DNA of 64,000 nucleotides from Maricaulis sp048270095 (GCF_048270095.1 NZ_JBLWTL010000006.1:62001-126000), one strand, 5' to 3'. Numbered from the stretch's first letter, positions 43,452 through 53,246 are shown. Translations and numbers: made by a program. Notes: generated by a model from the sequence alone, not told the origin.

Positions 43452-43880
43452 ATGCCGCGCACCTATGCCATCGGGGAACTTTCCCGGCGCACCGGCGTCA
43501 AGGTCACGACGATCCGCTATTACGAGCAAAACGGTCTGATCGCCGAGCCCGAACGCGCGGCGAGCGGCCATCGCCGCTATGATGATACCGCTCTGGAGAG
43601 ACTGGGTTTCATCAGACAGGCGCGGCAACTCGGCTTTGATCCGACAGCCATCCGAGAACTCTTGGGTCTCGCAGCTGACCCGAACCGCCCGTGCACCGCG
43701 GTGGACATCATCGCCAAACATCATGTCGACGAGATCACAACCCGTATCCAGCATCTGTCTGCACTCAGAAACGAATTGCAGCGTGTGCTCGACAATTGCG
43801 GGAGCGGCCGGATCGGCGATTGCCATGTACTGCAATCAATCGCCGACCGGACAGGGCATAAACATGGCCCTAACGCATGA
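43452..43880 (+). CDS. MerR family metal-responsive regulator
   Basis: A 142-residue MerR-family activator. The winged HTH begins YAIGELSRRTGVKVTTIRYY, followed by the long dimerisation helix. Cysteines at RPCTAVDII, LDNCGSG and IGDCHVL are positioned like the metal ligands of ZntR/CadR/PbrR-type sensors, and the tail ends HKHGPNA. This points to a divalent metal rather than Cu(I). It is divergent from the TonB-dependent receptor, with a MerR-type operator between them. The 216 bases after it, before cobT, show no convincing gene. Confidence 0.9.
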   Translation: MPRTYAIGELSRRTGVKVTTIRYYEQNGLIAEPERAASGHRRYDDTALERLGFIRQARQLGFDPTAIRELLGLAADPNRPCTAVDIIAKHHVDEITTRIQHLSALRNELQRVLDNCGSGRIGDCHVLQSIADRTGHKHGPNA

Positions 43881-44096
43881 CAGCACACTGCCCCCCGTCA
43901 GGCTTTCAACCTGGGGCGCGTGCAGCGTGAGTAGAACGAGATCCCCGACCAGGCTACGGCACGGTCGATCAGCGCCGTCTTGTCGACCAGCAGCGAGACA
44001 GCGCGCCGCGCCGGCTTCGCCGAACCCTCTTCCCAATGCTGCCCGCGTCCTGAGCTCCCGGCTCGATTTTCTCCGCCAGCCGGTTAGGTTACACCC

Positions 44097-46010
44097 ATGA
44101 GCCAGCCACCTCCCGATCCCGACGCATTCCGCCGCGCCCTTGCCATCACGACGCGGGCGATTGCCGGAGACAAGGAGCTCGATGTCCGCTTTGGCGGCGA
44201 GATTGCCGGGCTCAATGGCGGGCGCATGGTCCTGCCCAATCCGGGGGCCCAGCCAACCACCAAGGCCGCCGCCGCCGTGCGGGGCCGCGCCGACGCACTG
44301 GCGCTGCGAATTGCCCATCACAATGAGGCGGCCCACGCTCGTGCGCTGCCGCCGGGCGCGACGGCGCGGGCGATCTTCCACGCCGCTGAACAAGCCCGGG
44401 TCGAGGGGCTGGGTGCGCGCGAAATGCGTGGCATGGCGGCCAATCTTGATGCGGCGCTGATTGATCGCTGCCGCCAAAAGGGCTGGCAGAACGTCACCGA
44501 ACGCGAAATGGCGCCGATGGAAGAGGCGCTGGCCATGCTGGTGCGCGAACGTATTGGCGGACATCCGGTGCCCGCCGAGGCCGCGGGTCTGATGACGCTG
44601 TGGCGGGACCAGCTTGAAGACAAGGCCGGCACCTCGCTCGACGCCCTTTCCAACAATGCCGAAGACCAGACCGCCTTTGCCGACATGCTGCGCTCGGTGA
44701 TCAAGGATCTCGATCTGTCTGACGAGCTCGGCGGTGATCCCGAAGAGAGCGAGAATCCGGAAGACGAGGATGAAGGCGTCGAGCGCGAACAGAGAACCGG
44801 CGAGGACGAGGATGAAGACGGCCAGTCCGACGATAACCAGGACACACCCGATGCCGCTGGTGAAGCCGGCGATGATGACGAGAATAATGCCGACAGCGAT
44901 GACGCCGACACCCGCGTCGACTCGATGGATGATGAAGGCGCAGCGCAAAAGGCGATGCGCCCCAACTGGCGGCCCGGCGATGACGGCGACGCCAAGGCCT
45001 ACAAGGTTTTCACCCGCGAATTCGACGAAGTGATCCAGGCTGCCGATCTGTGTGATACCGAGGAGCTGGCCCGGCTGCGCAAGTATCTCGACGGTACGCT
45101 GAAGGGTCTCGACCAGGTCGTGGGGCGCCTCGCCAACCGGCTGCAACGCCGCCTGATGGCCAAGCAGGAGCGGGCGTGGAAATTTGACCTCGAGGAAGGC
45201 GTGCTCGACGGCGCACGGCTGGCCCGGGTGATTGCCGATCCAACCCTGCCGCTCTCCTACAAGGCGGAGAGCGAAACCAAATTTCGCGACACCATCGTTA
45301 CCCTGTTGATCGATAATTCCGGCTCCATGCGCGGCCGCCCGATCATGGTTGCCGCCGCCTGCGCCGATATCCTGGCGCGCACGCTGGAGCGCTGCGGCGT
45401 CAAGACCGAAGTGCTCGGCTTCACGACCAAGGCCTGGAAGGGCGGCAAGTCGAAGGAGAAATGGCTCGCCGAAGGCAAGCTGCCGCAGCCGGGCCGCCTC
45501 AATGATCTGCGCCATATCATCTACAAGGCCGCCGACACGCCCTGGCGCCGCGCCCGGATCAATCTGGGCCTGATGATGCGCGAAGGCCTGCTCAAGGAAA
45601 ACATTGATGGCGAAGCCTTGCTCTGGGCCTGGAAACGCCTCGCTGCCCGGCCCGAACAACGGCGTATCCTGATGGTGATCAGCGATGGCGCACCGGTTGA
45701 TGACGGCACGCAATCGGCCAATACAGCCGGCTATCTCGAACGCCATCTGCGCGAGACCATCGCCCTGATCGAAACCCGCTCGGATGTGCAACTTCTCGCC
45801 ATCGGCATCGGCCATGATGTGACGCGCTGGTACCGCCAGGCGGTAACGATCAATGATGTCGACCAGCTCGGCGGTGCGATGACCGATCAACTCGCCAGCC
45901 TGTTCGATGAAGACATGCCCGTAAGCTCCGGTTATACCAGTACTCGTCCGGCCTCGCCGACATCAACATTGAAGCGCGCCGACACCGCCGATATGGGGGC
46001 GAGGCGCTAA
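44097..46010 (+). CDS. cobT: Cobaltochelatase subunit CobT
   Basis: CobT pairs with CobS in the chelatase complex and carries a von Willebrand A domain. The 637-residue protein has the N-terminal CobT domain, a long acidic linker (about 215-280, Glu/Asp/Asn-rich), and the C-terminal VWA-like domain with the MIDAS motif LIDNSGSMRGRP and later MVISDGAPVDDGT. The acidic linker is a family trait. It is separated from cobS by accessory genes. The downstream phytase-like lipoprotein starts 13 bases after its stop. Confidence 0.95.
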   Translation: MSQPPPDPDAFRRALAITTRAIAGDKELDVRFGGEIAGLNGGRMVLPNPGAQPTTKAAAAVRGRADALALRIAHHNEAAHARALPPGATARAIFHAAEQARVEGLGAREMRGMAANLDAALIDRCRQKGWQNVTEREMAPMEEALAMLVRERIGGHPVPAEAAGLMTLWRDQLEDKAGTSLDALSNNAEDQTAFADMLRSVIKDLDLSDELGGDPEESENPEDEDEGVEREQRTGEDEDEDGQSDDNQDTPDAAGEAGDDDENNADSDDADTRVDSMDDEGAAQKAMRPNWRPGDDGDAKAYKVFTREFDEVIQAADLCDTEELARLRKYLDGTLKGLDQVVGRLANRLQRRLMAKQERAWKFDLEEGVLDGARLARVIADPTLPLSYKAESETKFRDTIVTLLIDNSGSMRGRPIMVAAACADILARTLERCGVKTEVLGFTTKAWKGGKSKEKWLAEGKLPQPGRLNDLRHIIYKAADTPWRRARINLGLMMREGLLKENIDGEALLWAWKRLAARPEQRRILMVISDGAPVDDGTQSANTAGYLERHLRETIALIETRSDVQLLAIGIGHDVTRWYRQAVTINDVDQLGGAMTDQLASLFDEDMPVSSGYTSTRPASPTSTLKRADTADMGARR

Positions 46011-46023
46011 CGGGGGGATCCTG

Positions 46024-46995
46024 ATGACACGCTACACCCTGCTGCTCGCTGTGCTTCTCACCGCGTCCTGTTCGCAGCCTGGCCCTGTCGCCGGCGGTCC
46101 GACGACACAGGCCGTCGCCCTTTTCCCCGATTCGCCGGAAACCCTGCAACTGGGCGCTTTGCAGTGGCGCGGCGGAATCAATATTTCCGATGATGATGCG
46201 CGTTTTGGCGGCCTGTCTGCGCTGGAGACCTCCGCCGGCGGCGCGCGGCTTCTGGCCGTCTCAGACAGCGCCTGGTGGGTGACGACAGACCTCATCTGGT
46301 CCGAAGCGGGCGAATTGAGCGGCGTGGACAATCTCGTCATTGCCCCCCTGCTGGGCCGGGAGGGAAATCATCTTGAAGGCGAAGCCGGCGATAGCGAGGG
46401 CATCGCCGCCCTCGGTGATGGCCATTATGCCGTCAGTTTCGAACGCCAGGCCCGCATCTGGAGCTATGATCTGGGCGAGAACTGGGAGCGGATTGACCGG
46501 GCGCGACCGAGTCTGCGGGACTTACCGCCAACCGAGCTTCCCATCACCCATAATGGCGGTATGGAAGCGCTGACCCTGCTCGACGATGGCAGCCTGCTGG
46601 TCGGCATTGAATGGCCCTTCTCCGCCGACACCGCCTATGACATCTGGCGCCAGACGGGTGAGCAATGGGCATTGTCGAGCTTGGCCGCCGTCACCGAGTA
46701 TGGTTTGACCGGCATGACGATGATTGATGGCCAGGTTTACGCGCTCCAGCGCTACTGGACCCCGGCGGTCGGTTCACAGCTGCGCATCGTCCGTTTCGAC
46801 CAGGGCGCGCTGGATTCAGATGAGACCATAGAGCCGGAATTGCTGGCCGAATTCGGCGCCGCCAATTCCGTCGATAATTTTGAGGGCATTACTGCCTTCC
46901 ATCGCGATGGTGAAACCATCCTGCTGATCGTCTCGGACGATAATTACAATCCGCAGCAACGCACCCTGCTCATGGCCTTTGCCGTTACTGGCTAG
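46024..46995 (+). CDS. Esterase-like activity of phytase family lipoprotein
   Basis: A 323-residue exported lipoprotein (lipobox LLTASC near residue 16) with a six-bladed propeller-like phytase-like domain (PF13449 type). Signatures are FGGLSALETSAGGARLLAVSD, EGDSEGIA-like blade (GEAGDSEGIAALGDGHYAVSFE) and NFEGITAFHRDGETILLIVSDDN. The activity is not established for the family. It lies 13 bases after cobT and is probably co-transcribed. Its stop overlaps that of the convergent amidohydrolase gene. Confidence 0.85.
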   Translation: MTRYTLLLAVLLTASCSQPGPVAGGPTTQAVALFPDSPETLQLGALQWRGGINISDDDARFGGLSALETSAGGARLLAVSDSAWWVTTDLIWSEAGELSGVDNLVIAPLLGREGNHLEGEAGDSEGIAALGDGHYAVSFERQARIWSYDLGENWERIDRARPSLRDLPPTELPITHNGGMEALTLLDDGSLLVGIEWPFSADTAYDIWRQTGEQWALSSLAAVTEYGLTGMTMIDGQVYALQRYWTPAVGSQLRIVRFDQGALDSDETIEPELLAEFGAANSVDNFEGITAFHRDGETILLIVSDDNYNPQQRTLLMAFAVTG

Positions 46996-48755
46996 CCCTC
47001 ATCGCTTTGATGGAAAGCGTCGGGCGCTTCGAAGACCACTTCGCCGTCGACGACCGTCATCCAGGGCTGGACCGTCAGGATTTCGGCCTCGGGGATCGTC
47101 ATGATATCGGCCGAGAAAATGGTCAGGTCGGCGATCATGCCCTGCTCGATCATTCCCAGCTCATCCTCACGGAATGAGGCATGGGCCGGCCAGGCCGTGA
47201 ACAGTTTGAGCGCGTCCTGGCGCGACAGGGCCTCTTCGCCATGCCAGTCATCACCCTGGAAGCCGTCGAGGCTGGCCCGGGCGGTCGCGGCGTAAAACTC
47301 AATCCGTGGATCACCGCGCTCGACCGGCGCATCACTGCCGCCAATGAGACGGGCGCCGGCGTCGAGCAGGCTCTGCCAGGCATAGGCCCCGGCCAGGCGG
47401 TCTTCACCCAGGCGGGCGGGCGCGAAATAGAGATCGCCGATCGCATGCGAGGGCTGCATCGAGGCAATCACGCCCAGTTCGGCAAACCGCGGAATATCAT
47501 CCGGATCGACGATCTGGCTGTGCTCATCGCGCCAGCGATGCTCCGGCAAGGCGCGCTCATCGGCGGGCACAGCAACAAGCGCCTCCTCGACCCAGTCAAG
47601 CAGGACGCGATTTCCGCGATCACCGATCGCATGCACATTGATCTGCACGCCCGAGCGCAGCGCCTCGGCCATGACGCCCAGCATCTCATCACCCTCGGGG
47701 AAGAGCAGGCCGGAGCTTTCGGGCCGGTCCGAATAGGGTTCCAGCAGCGCGGCCCCACGTGAGCCCAGCGCGCCGTCCATATACATTTTCACGGCACGGG
47801 TAATGACAAGGCCATCCGCCGCAATGCGCGGTGTCTCCACGGCGAGGCGGGAATAGCCGTCCGGATTGATCGAGATGTAATCGCGGATCGGCAGACGGCC
47901 GGCTTCCGCGAGCGCCTCGATCATCGCCACATCCTCATAGGGCACCGACATGTCATGCGCGCCGGTCCAACCCAGGCTGGCCATCACTTGCGCGCCCTGG
48001 GCATAGGTGTCGGCCCGCACGCTGCCGCTTGGCTGTTCGACCAGGGCGCCAACGGCGTACTGGGCGGCGTCAATCAGCATGCCATCGGGCTCACCGTCGG
48101 CCTCGCGCAGGATCTCGCCGCCATCAGGCGCGACGCTGTCAGCACCGATACCGGCCTGTTGCAGGGCCAGGGAATTGGCGACCGAGGCATGGCCGTCGGC
48201 ACGGGTCAGGATGACGGCATGGTCCGGCGCCACGGCGTCGAGATCATGGCGATTTGGAAAACGCCCCTCGGGCCAATGCGTTTCGATCCAGCCACGGCCA
48301 AAAAGCACGCTGCCCGCGTCAAGTTCCGCGACCGCTTCGGCGATTCGCGTCTGCAGACCGGCAATTGAGGTGACATCATCAAGGTTCAGGGTGCGCTCGC
48401 GGGCCCCGACACCCATCACATGAACATGGCTGTCGGTGAAGCCGGGATACATCGCGCCGCCATTGAGATCGATCACACGCGTGTCCGCACCGACCCAGAT
48501 GCCGGCACCGGCCTGGGGCCCGGCAAACACAATGCGTCCAGCCTGGACGGCGACGGCCTGCACAATCGGCTGATTGTCATTGGCGGTGTGGATAGTGCCG
48601 CCCCAGAACACCAGATCGGCCGCGGGCATGGCGCCATCAACGGCACTGTCGCGCGGCGCCGCTTCAGGGGCCGGCGCAGCCGTCTCGCCCGACGGGCCGC
48701 CGCAGGCCGCCAGCGCCCAAAGGCAAAATGGCATCAGAAAATTCATCGCGCGCAT
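46992..48755 (-). CDS. Amidohydrolase family lipoprotein (YtcJ/Amidohydro_3 type)
   Basis: A 587-residue exported metal-dependent hydrolase. A lipobox (LWALAAC, about residue 18) follows the start at 48755, which has GGGGAGG five bases upstream. Domain features: ADLVFWGGTIHTAND, metal ligands in GFTDSHVHVMG, NVHAIGDRGNR, GGSDAPVERGDP and a C-terminal VDGEVVFE strand. YtcJ-like proteins hydrolyse N-substituted amides or formamides; the substrate cannot be predicted. Convergent with the phytase-like gene. Confidence 0.92.
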   Translation of the reverse strand: MRAMNFLMPFCLWALAACGGPSGETAAPAPEAAPRDSAVDGAMPAADLVFWGGTIHTANDNQPIVQAVAVQAGRIVFAGPQAGAGIWVGADTRVIDLNGGAMYPGFTDSHVHVMGVGARERTLNLDDVTSIAGLQTRIAEAVAELDAGSVLFGRGWIETHWPEGRFPNRHDLDAVAPDHAVILTRADGHASVANSLALQQAGIGADSVAPDGGEILREADGEPDGMLIDAAQYAVGALVEQPSGSVRADTYAQGAQVMASLGWTGAHDMSVPYEDVAMIEALAEAGRLPIRDYISINPDGYSRLAVETPRIAADGLVITRAVKMYMDGALGSRGAALLEPYSDRPESSGLLFPEGDEMLGVMAEALRSGVQINVHAIGDRGNRVLLDWVEEALVAVPADERALPEHRWRDEHSQIVDPDDIPRFAELGVIASMQPSHAIGDLYFAPARLGEDRLAGAYAWQSLLDAGARLIGGSDAPVERGDPRIEFYAATARASLDGFQGDDWHGEEALSRQDALKLFTAWPAHASFREDELGMIEQGMIADLTIFSADIMTIPEAEILTVQPWMTVVDGEVVFEAPDAFHQSDEG

Positions 48756-48807
48756 GGCAGCCTCCCCGGATCAAGAGGGCCAAACTAGCCTTGCTGCACG
48801 CATACGA

Positions 48808-48835
48808 CAACGCCCGCTGCAAGCAGCGGGCGTTG
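48808..48835. terminator. Strong hairpin downstream of rpmB
   Basis: CAACGCCCGCTG (48808-48819) and CAGCGGGCGTTG (48824-48835) form a perfect 12-bp stem with a CAAG loop, 23 bases after the rpmB stop on the minus strand. There is no clear T-run, but the stability and position fit a transcript end. Confidence 0.65.
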
Positions 48836-48858
48836 GCAGAATAATGAAGGAAGCCGGA

Positions 48859-49164
48859 TCAGGCTGCAGCAGTCGCCTCGGGGGCGGCCGAAGCCTTTTT
48901 CAGTGCGCGTTTGATCTTCAGGGCCTTGTCCGACAATTTCTCGTCGCGAGCCTTGAGGAGGAAGGCATCAAGCCCGCCAACATGATCAACGCTGCGCAGG
49001 GCCTTGGCGGCAATGCGGAGCTTGAAATTGCGGCCCAGCTTCTCGGAAGCCAGGGTCACATCGCACAAATTCGGCAGAAAGCGACGGCGGGATCTGTTCA
49101 TGGCATGGGAAACATTATTCCCCGACATTACACCCGTACCGGTCAGTTCGCAGCGACGCGCCAT
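48859..49164 (-). CDS. rpmB: 50S ribosomal protein L28
   Basis: L28 of the large ribosomal subunit, 101 residues. The N-terminus MARRCELTGTGVMSGNNVSHA and the NLCDVTLASEKLGRNFKLRIA core are typical of alphaproteobacterial L28, which has the extended alanine/lysine-rich C-terminus seen here. The ATG is at 49164; it is monocistronic, with a strong hairpin downstream. Divergent from the DUF3108 gene. Confidence 0.97.
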   Translation of the reverse strand: MARRCELTGTGVMSGNNVSHAMNRSRRRFLPNLCDVTLASEKLGRNFKLRIAAKALRSVDHVGGLDAFLLKARDEKLSDKALKIKRALKKASAAPEATAAA

Positions 49165-49351
49165 AGTCGCACCTTTCCAAATTAAAAAACTTTCGCTCGG
49201 GTCTTGCGACCAGAGTGGGAGCGGGCGAGATAGAGGAGGCGGCCCGCCTCGTCAAGCTTGCGGCGTTCATCTTGCAGTGGGTTTGGGTATATTATTGCAG
49301 TATGAAGGCGTCAATTGAGGTCGCCGGGGTCTGGTAAAAGGAGTGCAGGGC

Positions 49352-50173
49352 GTGAAACAAGTGTGGTTAGCAGGCGCGGCAGCGCTGGGCCTGGTCGTTT
49401 CCGGCAGTGCCGGTCTCGCCGATGAAGCCGCCGACGCCGGGGCCTTGCCCCGGGCTGCCGGCACGCATGGCGTCACGGTGCAGTATTCCGGTTCGGTGCT
49501 GATATTCCAGGTCGCCGATATCAGCATCAGCACCGAATATGCCGACGATACCTACCAGGCTGCCGCGCGCTTCACTGCCGCCGGCCTGGCCGCACTGTTC
49601 ACCGATGCCGATATCGAGGCCGGCGTCAGCGGTTATCGCGACGGCACACAATTACAGCCCTATCGCTACAGCCATCTCAATCACGCCAGCTCCAAGAACC
49701 GGATCGTCGGAATCGACTTCCCCGACGGCATCGCCATGCCCGACGTCAATCCACCCTTCGGCAATATGGGCGAACCAGCCGCGAGCGACGAGGATCGCGC
49801 CGGCGCCCGCGACCCGATCTCGACCCTGCTCGCCATGGGGCTCGGCGCGGTTTCGTCCGGCAGCTCGCACTGCGATGGCCGCCTGCCCGTCTTCGATGGC
49901 CGCGCCCGCTATAATCTTCGCTTCGAGGATGGTGGCCGCAAGGATATCCGCACCCGGGCCTGGAGCGGCGAAGCGCTGATCTGCCGCGCCTATTACGAGC
50001 CCATCTCCGGCTATGAGGCCGATGAATTCCCGACCGCCGAGGATATTGCCGAACCGATCGACTTCTGGCTTGCCCCGATCAATGGCGGCGAATTCTATGT
50101 CCCGGTGAAGATCCGCACCAATGCCGGCTTTGGCGGGGTGACCGTATCGGCCCGCTCGATCGAGACCTATTGA
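49352..50173 (+). CDS. DUF3108 domain-containing exported protein
   Basis: A 273-residue periplasmic protein with signal peptide (MKQVWLAGAAALGLVVSGSAGLA). The DUF3108 core has YSHLNHASSKNRIVGIDFPDG and the VFDGRARYNLRFEDG segment. Function unknown; the family is common in proteobacteria next to rpmB. The GTG at 49352 is preferred over one at 49343 because AGGAG lies eight bases upstream of it. It is followed after 84 bases by the SUV3-like helicase gene. Confidence 0.87.
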   Translation: MKQVWLAGAAALGLVVSGSAGLADEAADAGALPRAAGTHGVTVQYSGSVLIFQVADISISTEYADDTYQAAARFTAAGLAALFTDADIEAGVSGYRDGTQLQPYRYSHLNHASSKNRIVGIDFPDGIAMPDVNPPFGNMGEPAASDEDRAGARDPISTLLAMGLGAVSSGSSHCDGRLPVFDGRARYNLRFEDGGRKDIRTRAWSGEALICRAYYEPISGYEADEFPTAEDIAEPIDFWLAPINGGEFYVPVKIRTNAGFGGVTVSARSIETY

Positions 50174-50257
50174 CCGCAACCGGCCCTCGCCGCCGGTAAG
50201 CGGGTGGCCTAATCTCTCGACTCATCAGACTTGTCCGACTCGATACGGGAGAGCGGC

Positions 50258-52891
50258 GTGACGACGCATCGCGACACGGACGGCCAGATTACCGCCGCCC
50301 TCGGCCCTACCAATACCGGCAAGACCCATCTGGCGGTCGAGCGCATGCTGGGGCGGTCGTCGGGCATGATCGGCCTGCCTTTGCGGCTGCTGGCGCGCGA
50401 GGTCTATGACCGCGTCGTGCGCGCCAAGGGCGCGGCCGCCGTGGCGCTGGTGACCGGCGAAGAGAAGATCGTCCCGAAATCAGCGCGCTATTTCATCTGC
50501 ACCGCCGAGGCGATGCCGCTCAATCTCAATGTCGCCTTCATCGCGATTGACGAGGTCCAGCTCGCCGCCGATCCGGAACGCGGCCATGTCTTCACCGACC
50601 GCATGCTCTATTGCCGCGGCAGCCAGGAGACCATGCTGCTCGGTGCCGCCACAATGGGGCCGCTGATCCGCGAGCTGATCCCGTCAGCGCATATCGAGAC
50701 CCGCGAGCGCTTCTCCCAGCTCAGCCATACGGGCCCGGCCAAGCTGACGCGGCTGCCGCGAAGGTCCGCCATCGTCGCCTTCTCGGCCGAGTCCGTCTAC
50801 GCCATCGCCGAATTGATGCGGCGGCGGCGCGGTGGCGCAGCGGTGGTGATGGGCGGGTTGTCGCCGCGCACGCGCAATGCCCAGGTCGAGCTCTACCAGT
50901 CCGGCGAGGTTGATTTCCTTGTCGCGACCGATGCGATCGGGATGGGGCTGAACATGGATGTCGACCATGTCGCCTTTGCCGAGAGCCGCAAGTTCGACGG
51001 CCGCAAGCGCCGCCGCCTCAGCGCCGCCGAACTGGCGCAGATCGCCGGCCGCGCCGGCCGTTTCCGCAATGACGGCACATTTGGCGAAACGGCGGATTGC
51101 GGCGCCTTCGATCCTGATCTGGTGCGACGGATCGAGAATCATCAATTCGCGCCCGTGACCAAGCTGCAATGGCGCAATCCCGATCTCGATGAACGCTCGC
51201 TGGACAATCTGCTGATCTCACTGGCCGAACCGCCCGACCATCCGGCGCTGGAACGGGCCCGCGAAGCGATTGATGAACGCACACTGGCGCTGCTCGCCGC
51301 CGACCCGGAAATCCGCGACCGCGCCGCCTCCATGGCGGGCGTGAGGCGTTTGTGGGATGCCTGCCGTCTGCCTGATTTCCGCAAGGTCACCATCGACGCC
51401 CATGCCAGTCTCGTGCGGACGATTTTCCTGCACCTGACCGGCCCGGCCGGCCATCTGCCCGATGACTGGCTCAACGGCCATCTGCAAAGGCTCGACCGCA
51501 CCGATGGCGAGGTTGATGTGCTCGCCGCCCGCCTGACCCAGGTGCGCACCTGGGCCTATGCCGCCCACCGCCCTGACTGGACCGCCGATCCGGAGCACTG
51601 GTGCGAACGCACGCGCGAAATCGAAGACGCCTTGTCCGACGCCCTGCACGAAAGACTGATGCAACGCTTTGTCGACCGCCGCACCGGCGCGTTGATGAAG
51701 GGTTTGCGCGATGAAAGTGAAATGCTGGCGGGTGTCTCGCCCGAGGGCGAGGTCACGGTGGAAGGCCATTATGTCGGCCGGCTGGCCGGGCTTTCCTTCA
51801 AGCCCGACGCCCAGGGCCGCGAACTGGCGGCCAGGGCCTTGCGCTCGGCGGGCATCGAGGCGCTGCGCCCCGAGGTCAAGCGCCGCCTCGGCGCGCGCGC
51901 CCGGGGCACCCGGGGCGCCGGCCTCTTTCGCGGAGACGGCGCCATCAGCTGGCTGGGCGAGCCGGTGGCCCGGCTGACAGCCGGGCCGGAGCCCTTACGG
52001 CCAGCCATCACCCTGGTCGGCGCGGAAATTGGCGCCGCCGAAGCGCGCGCCCGGGCGCGCTCACACCTGGAACGCCTGGTCGGCCAGCTGGCACAGGCGC
52101 GGCTGGCGCCGCTGCTGAAACTGCGCGAGAGCGCCAATGGCGACACCCTGGCCGGCCTCGCCAGCGGCATCGCCTGGCGGATGTATGAAGCGGGTGGCGC
52201 CCTGCCGCGGCTTGATGTCAGCGATGAAATCCAGGCCCTGTCACCCGCCGAACGCCGCGCCCTGCGCGCGCTGGGCGTCGAGATCGGCGAACACATGATC
52301 TACCTGCCGGCCCTGATCAAACCGGCTGCGGCCCGCCTCAACACCCTGTTGCGCGCCATCCATGCCGGTGACACCCGCCCCGCCTGGCGACCCGCGCCGG
52401 GCCTGACCTCCCTGCCGCGCGATCACAGCCGTTCGCCAGGCGAACACATCGCCATCGGCTATCAACCCTGCGGCCCGCGCGCTGTCCGTTTCGACATTCT
52501 CGAACGGCTCGCCGACATGATCCGCGACGCCAGAACCGCCAAGGACAAGGACAAGAGCAAGGGCAAGGGCCAATTCGCCCTGACGCCATCGATGACCGCC
52601 CTGCTCGGCTGCAGCCTGGAGGACTTGTGCGGCATTCTGGGAGCGCTGAATTACCGGCGCCTGCAGAAGGGCAAGCCGGCCGGGGCCGAGCCTGAGGAGG
52701 TCTGGGTCCGCCGGCGCCGCACGCCGCGCGCCGCACCGGCCAGCGCTGCCGCGGTCCCACCCGATACCGATAGTCCGTTTTCCGCCCTCGCCGGCCTGAG
52801 CTTTGGCCCGCCACCTGCCCGGCGCGCACCTGCCGGTGCAGCAAAACGGCGCAATCGGCGACGCCCCCCCAGACAGAAGGCGGGATCATGA
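50258..52891 (+). CDS. SUV3-like superfamily 2 RNA helicase
   Basis: An 877-residue helicase related to mitochondrial SUV3, probably acting in RNA turnover. N-terminal motif I GPTNTGKTHLAVERML, motif II AIDEVQLAADPERG, then DAIGMGLNMDVDHVAF and QIAGRAGRF of the second RecA-like domain. The C-terminal 350 residues are alanine/arginine-rich with a basic tail. I use the GTG at 50258, which has GGGAGAG upstream; a TTG at 50231 is possible. The ATGA overlap with the S4 gene indicates coupled expression. Confidence 0.9.
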   Translation: MTTHRDTDGQITAALGPTNTGKTHLAVERMLGRSSGMIGLPLRLLAREVYDRVVRAKGAAAVALVTGEEKIVPKSARYFICTAEAMPLNLNVAFIAIDEVQLAADPERGHVFTDRMLYCRGSQETMLLGAATMGPLIRELIPSAHIETRERFSQLSHTGPAKLTRLPRRSAIVAFSAESVYAIAELMRRRRGGAAVVMGGLSPRTRNAQVELYQSGEVDFLVATDAIGMGLNMDVDHVAFAESRKFDGRKRRRLSAAELAQIAGRAGRFRNDGTFGETADCGAFDPDLVRRIENHQFAPVTKLQWRNPDLDERSLDNLLISLAEPPDHPALERAREAIDERTLALLAADPEIRDRAASMAGVRRLWDACRLPDFRKVTIDAHASLVRTIFLHLTGPAGHLPDDWLNGHLQRLDRTDGEVDVLAARLTQVRTWAYAAHRPDWTADPEHWCERTREIEDALSDALHERLMQRFVDRRTGALMKGLRDESEMLAGVSPEGEVTVEGHYVGRLAGLSFKPDAQGRELAARALRSAGIEALRPEVKRRLGARARGTRGAGLFRGDGAISWLGEPVARLTAGPEPLRPAITLVGAEIGAAEARARARSHLERLVGQLAQARLAPLLKLRESANGDTLAGLASGIAWRMYEAGGALPRLDVSDEIQALSPAERRALRALGVEIGEHMIYLPALIKPAAARLNTLLRAIHAGDTRPAWRPAPGLTSLPRDHSRSPGEHIAIGYQPCGPRAVRFDILERLADMIRDARTAKDKDKSKGKGQFALTPSMTALLGCSLEDLCGILGALNYRRLQKGKPAGAEPEEVWVRRRRTPRAAPASAAAVPPDTDSPFSALAGLSFGPPPARRAPAGAAKRRNRRRPPRQKAGS

Positions 52892-53232
52892 GCGAGTGCG
52901 TCGAAGCGCAACGGATCGATGTCTGGCTCTGGCATGCCCGGTTCTACAAGACCCGCAGCCTGGCCACTGCGACCGTCGCCAAGGGACGCATCCGTGTGAC
53001 CTCCAACGGGCTGACCCGCCGCATCTCGAAGCCGGCCACACTGGTCCGCGCAGGCGACACATTGACGCTGCTGCGAAACGGTTCGATTGTCGGCCTCACC
53101 ATTCTGGCGCTCGCCGAACGGCGCGGCAATGCCACGCAGGCGCAAGCGCTCTACCAATTGCCGGACGAGGCGCAGCCGGACGCCGGTTCGGCACAAGGAC
53201 GCAGAAACGATGACCGCGTCAGCACTCGATAG
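52888..53232 (+). CDS. S4-domain RNA-binding protein (Hsp15/HslR-like)
   Basis: A 114-residue protein with an S4 RNA-binding domain (RIDVWLWHARFYKTRSLATA and KGRIRVT) as in Hsp15, which binds stalled 50S subunits carrying nascent chains. The C-terminal 30 residues are polar. It overlaps the helicase gene by four bases; the pairing with an RNA helicase suggests a shared role in ribosome or RNA quality control, by inference. Confidence 0.9.
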   Translation: MSECVEAQRIDVWLWHARFYKTRSLATATVAKGRIRVTSNGLTRRISKPATLVRAGDTLTLLRNGSIVGLTILALAERRGNATQAQALYQLPDEAQPDAGSAQGRRNDDRVSTR

Positions 53233-53246
53233 CCTGGAGCCTGCCC

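Noticed and set aside
43881..44096. Possible gene remnant between merR and cobT
   Set aside because: A ~40-codon minus-strand stretch (ending RCTRPRLKA) reads smoothly, but has no start site and no recognisable family; treated as noncoding.
43836..45890. 684-codon open frame on the minus strand opposite cobT
   Set aside because: It is antisense to a clear cobT gene with all its domains. Long antisense frames are common in GC-rich DNA, and the translation has no recognisable domain.
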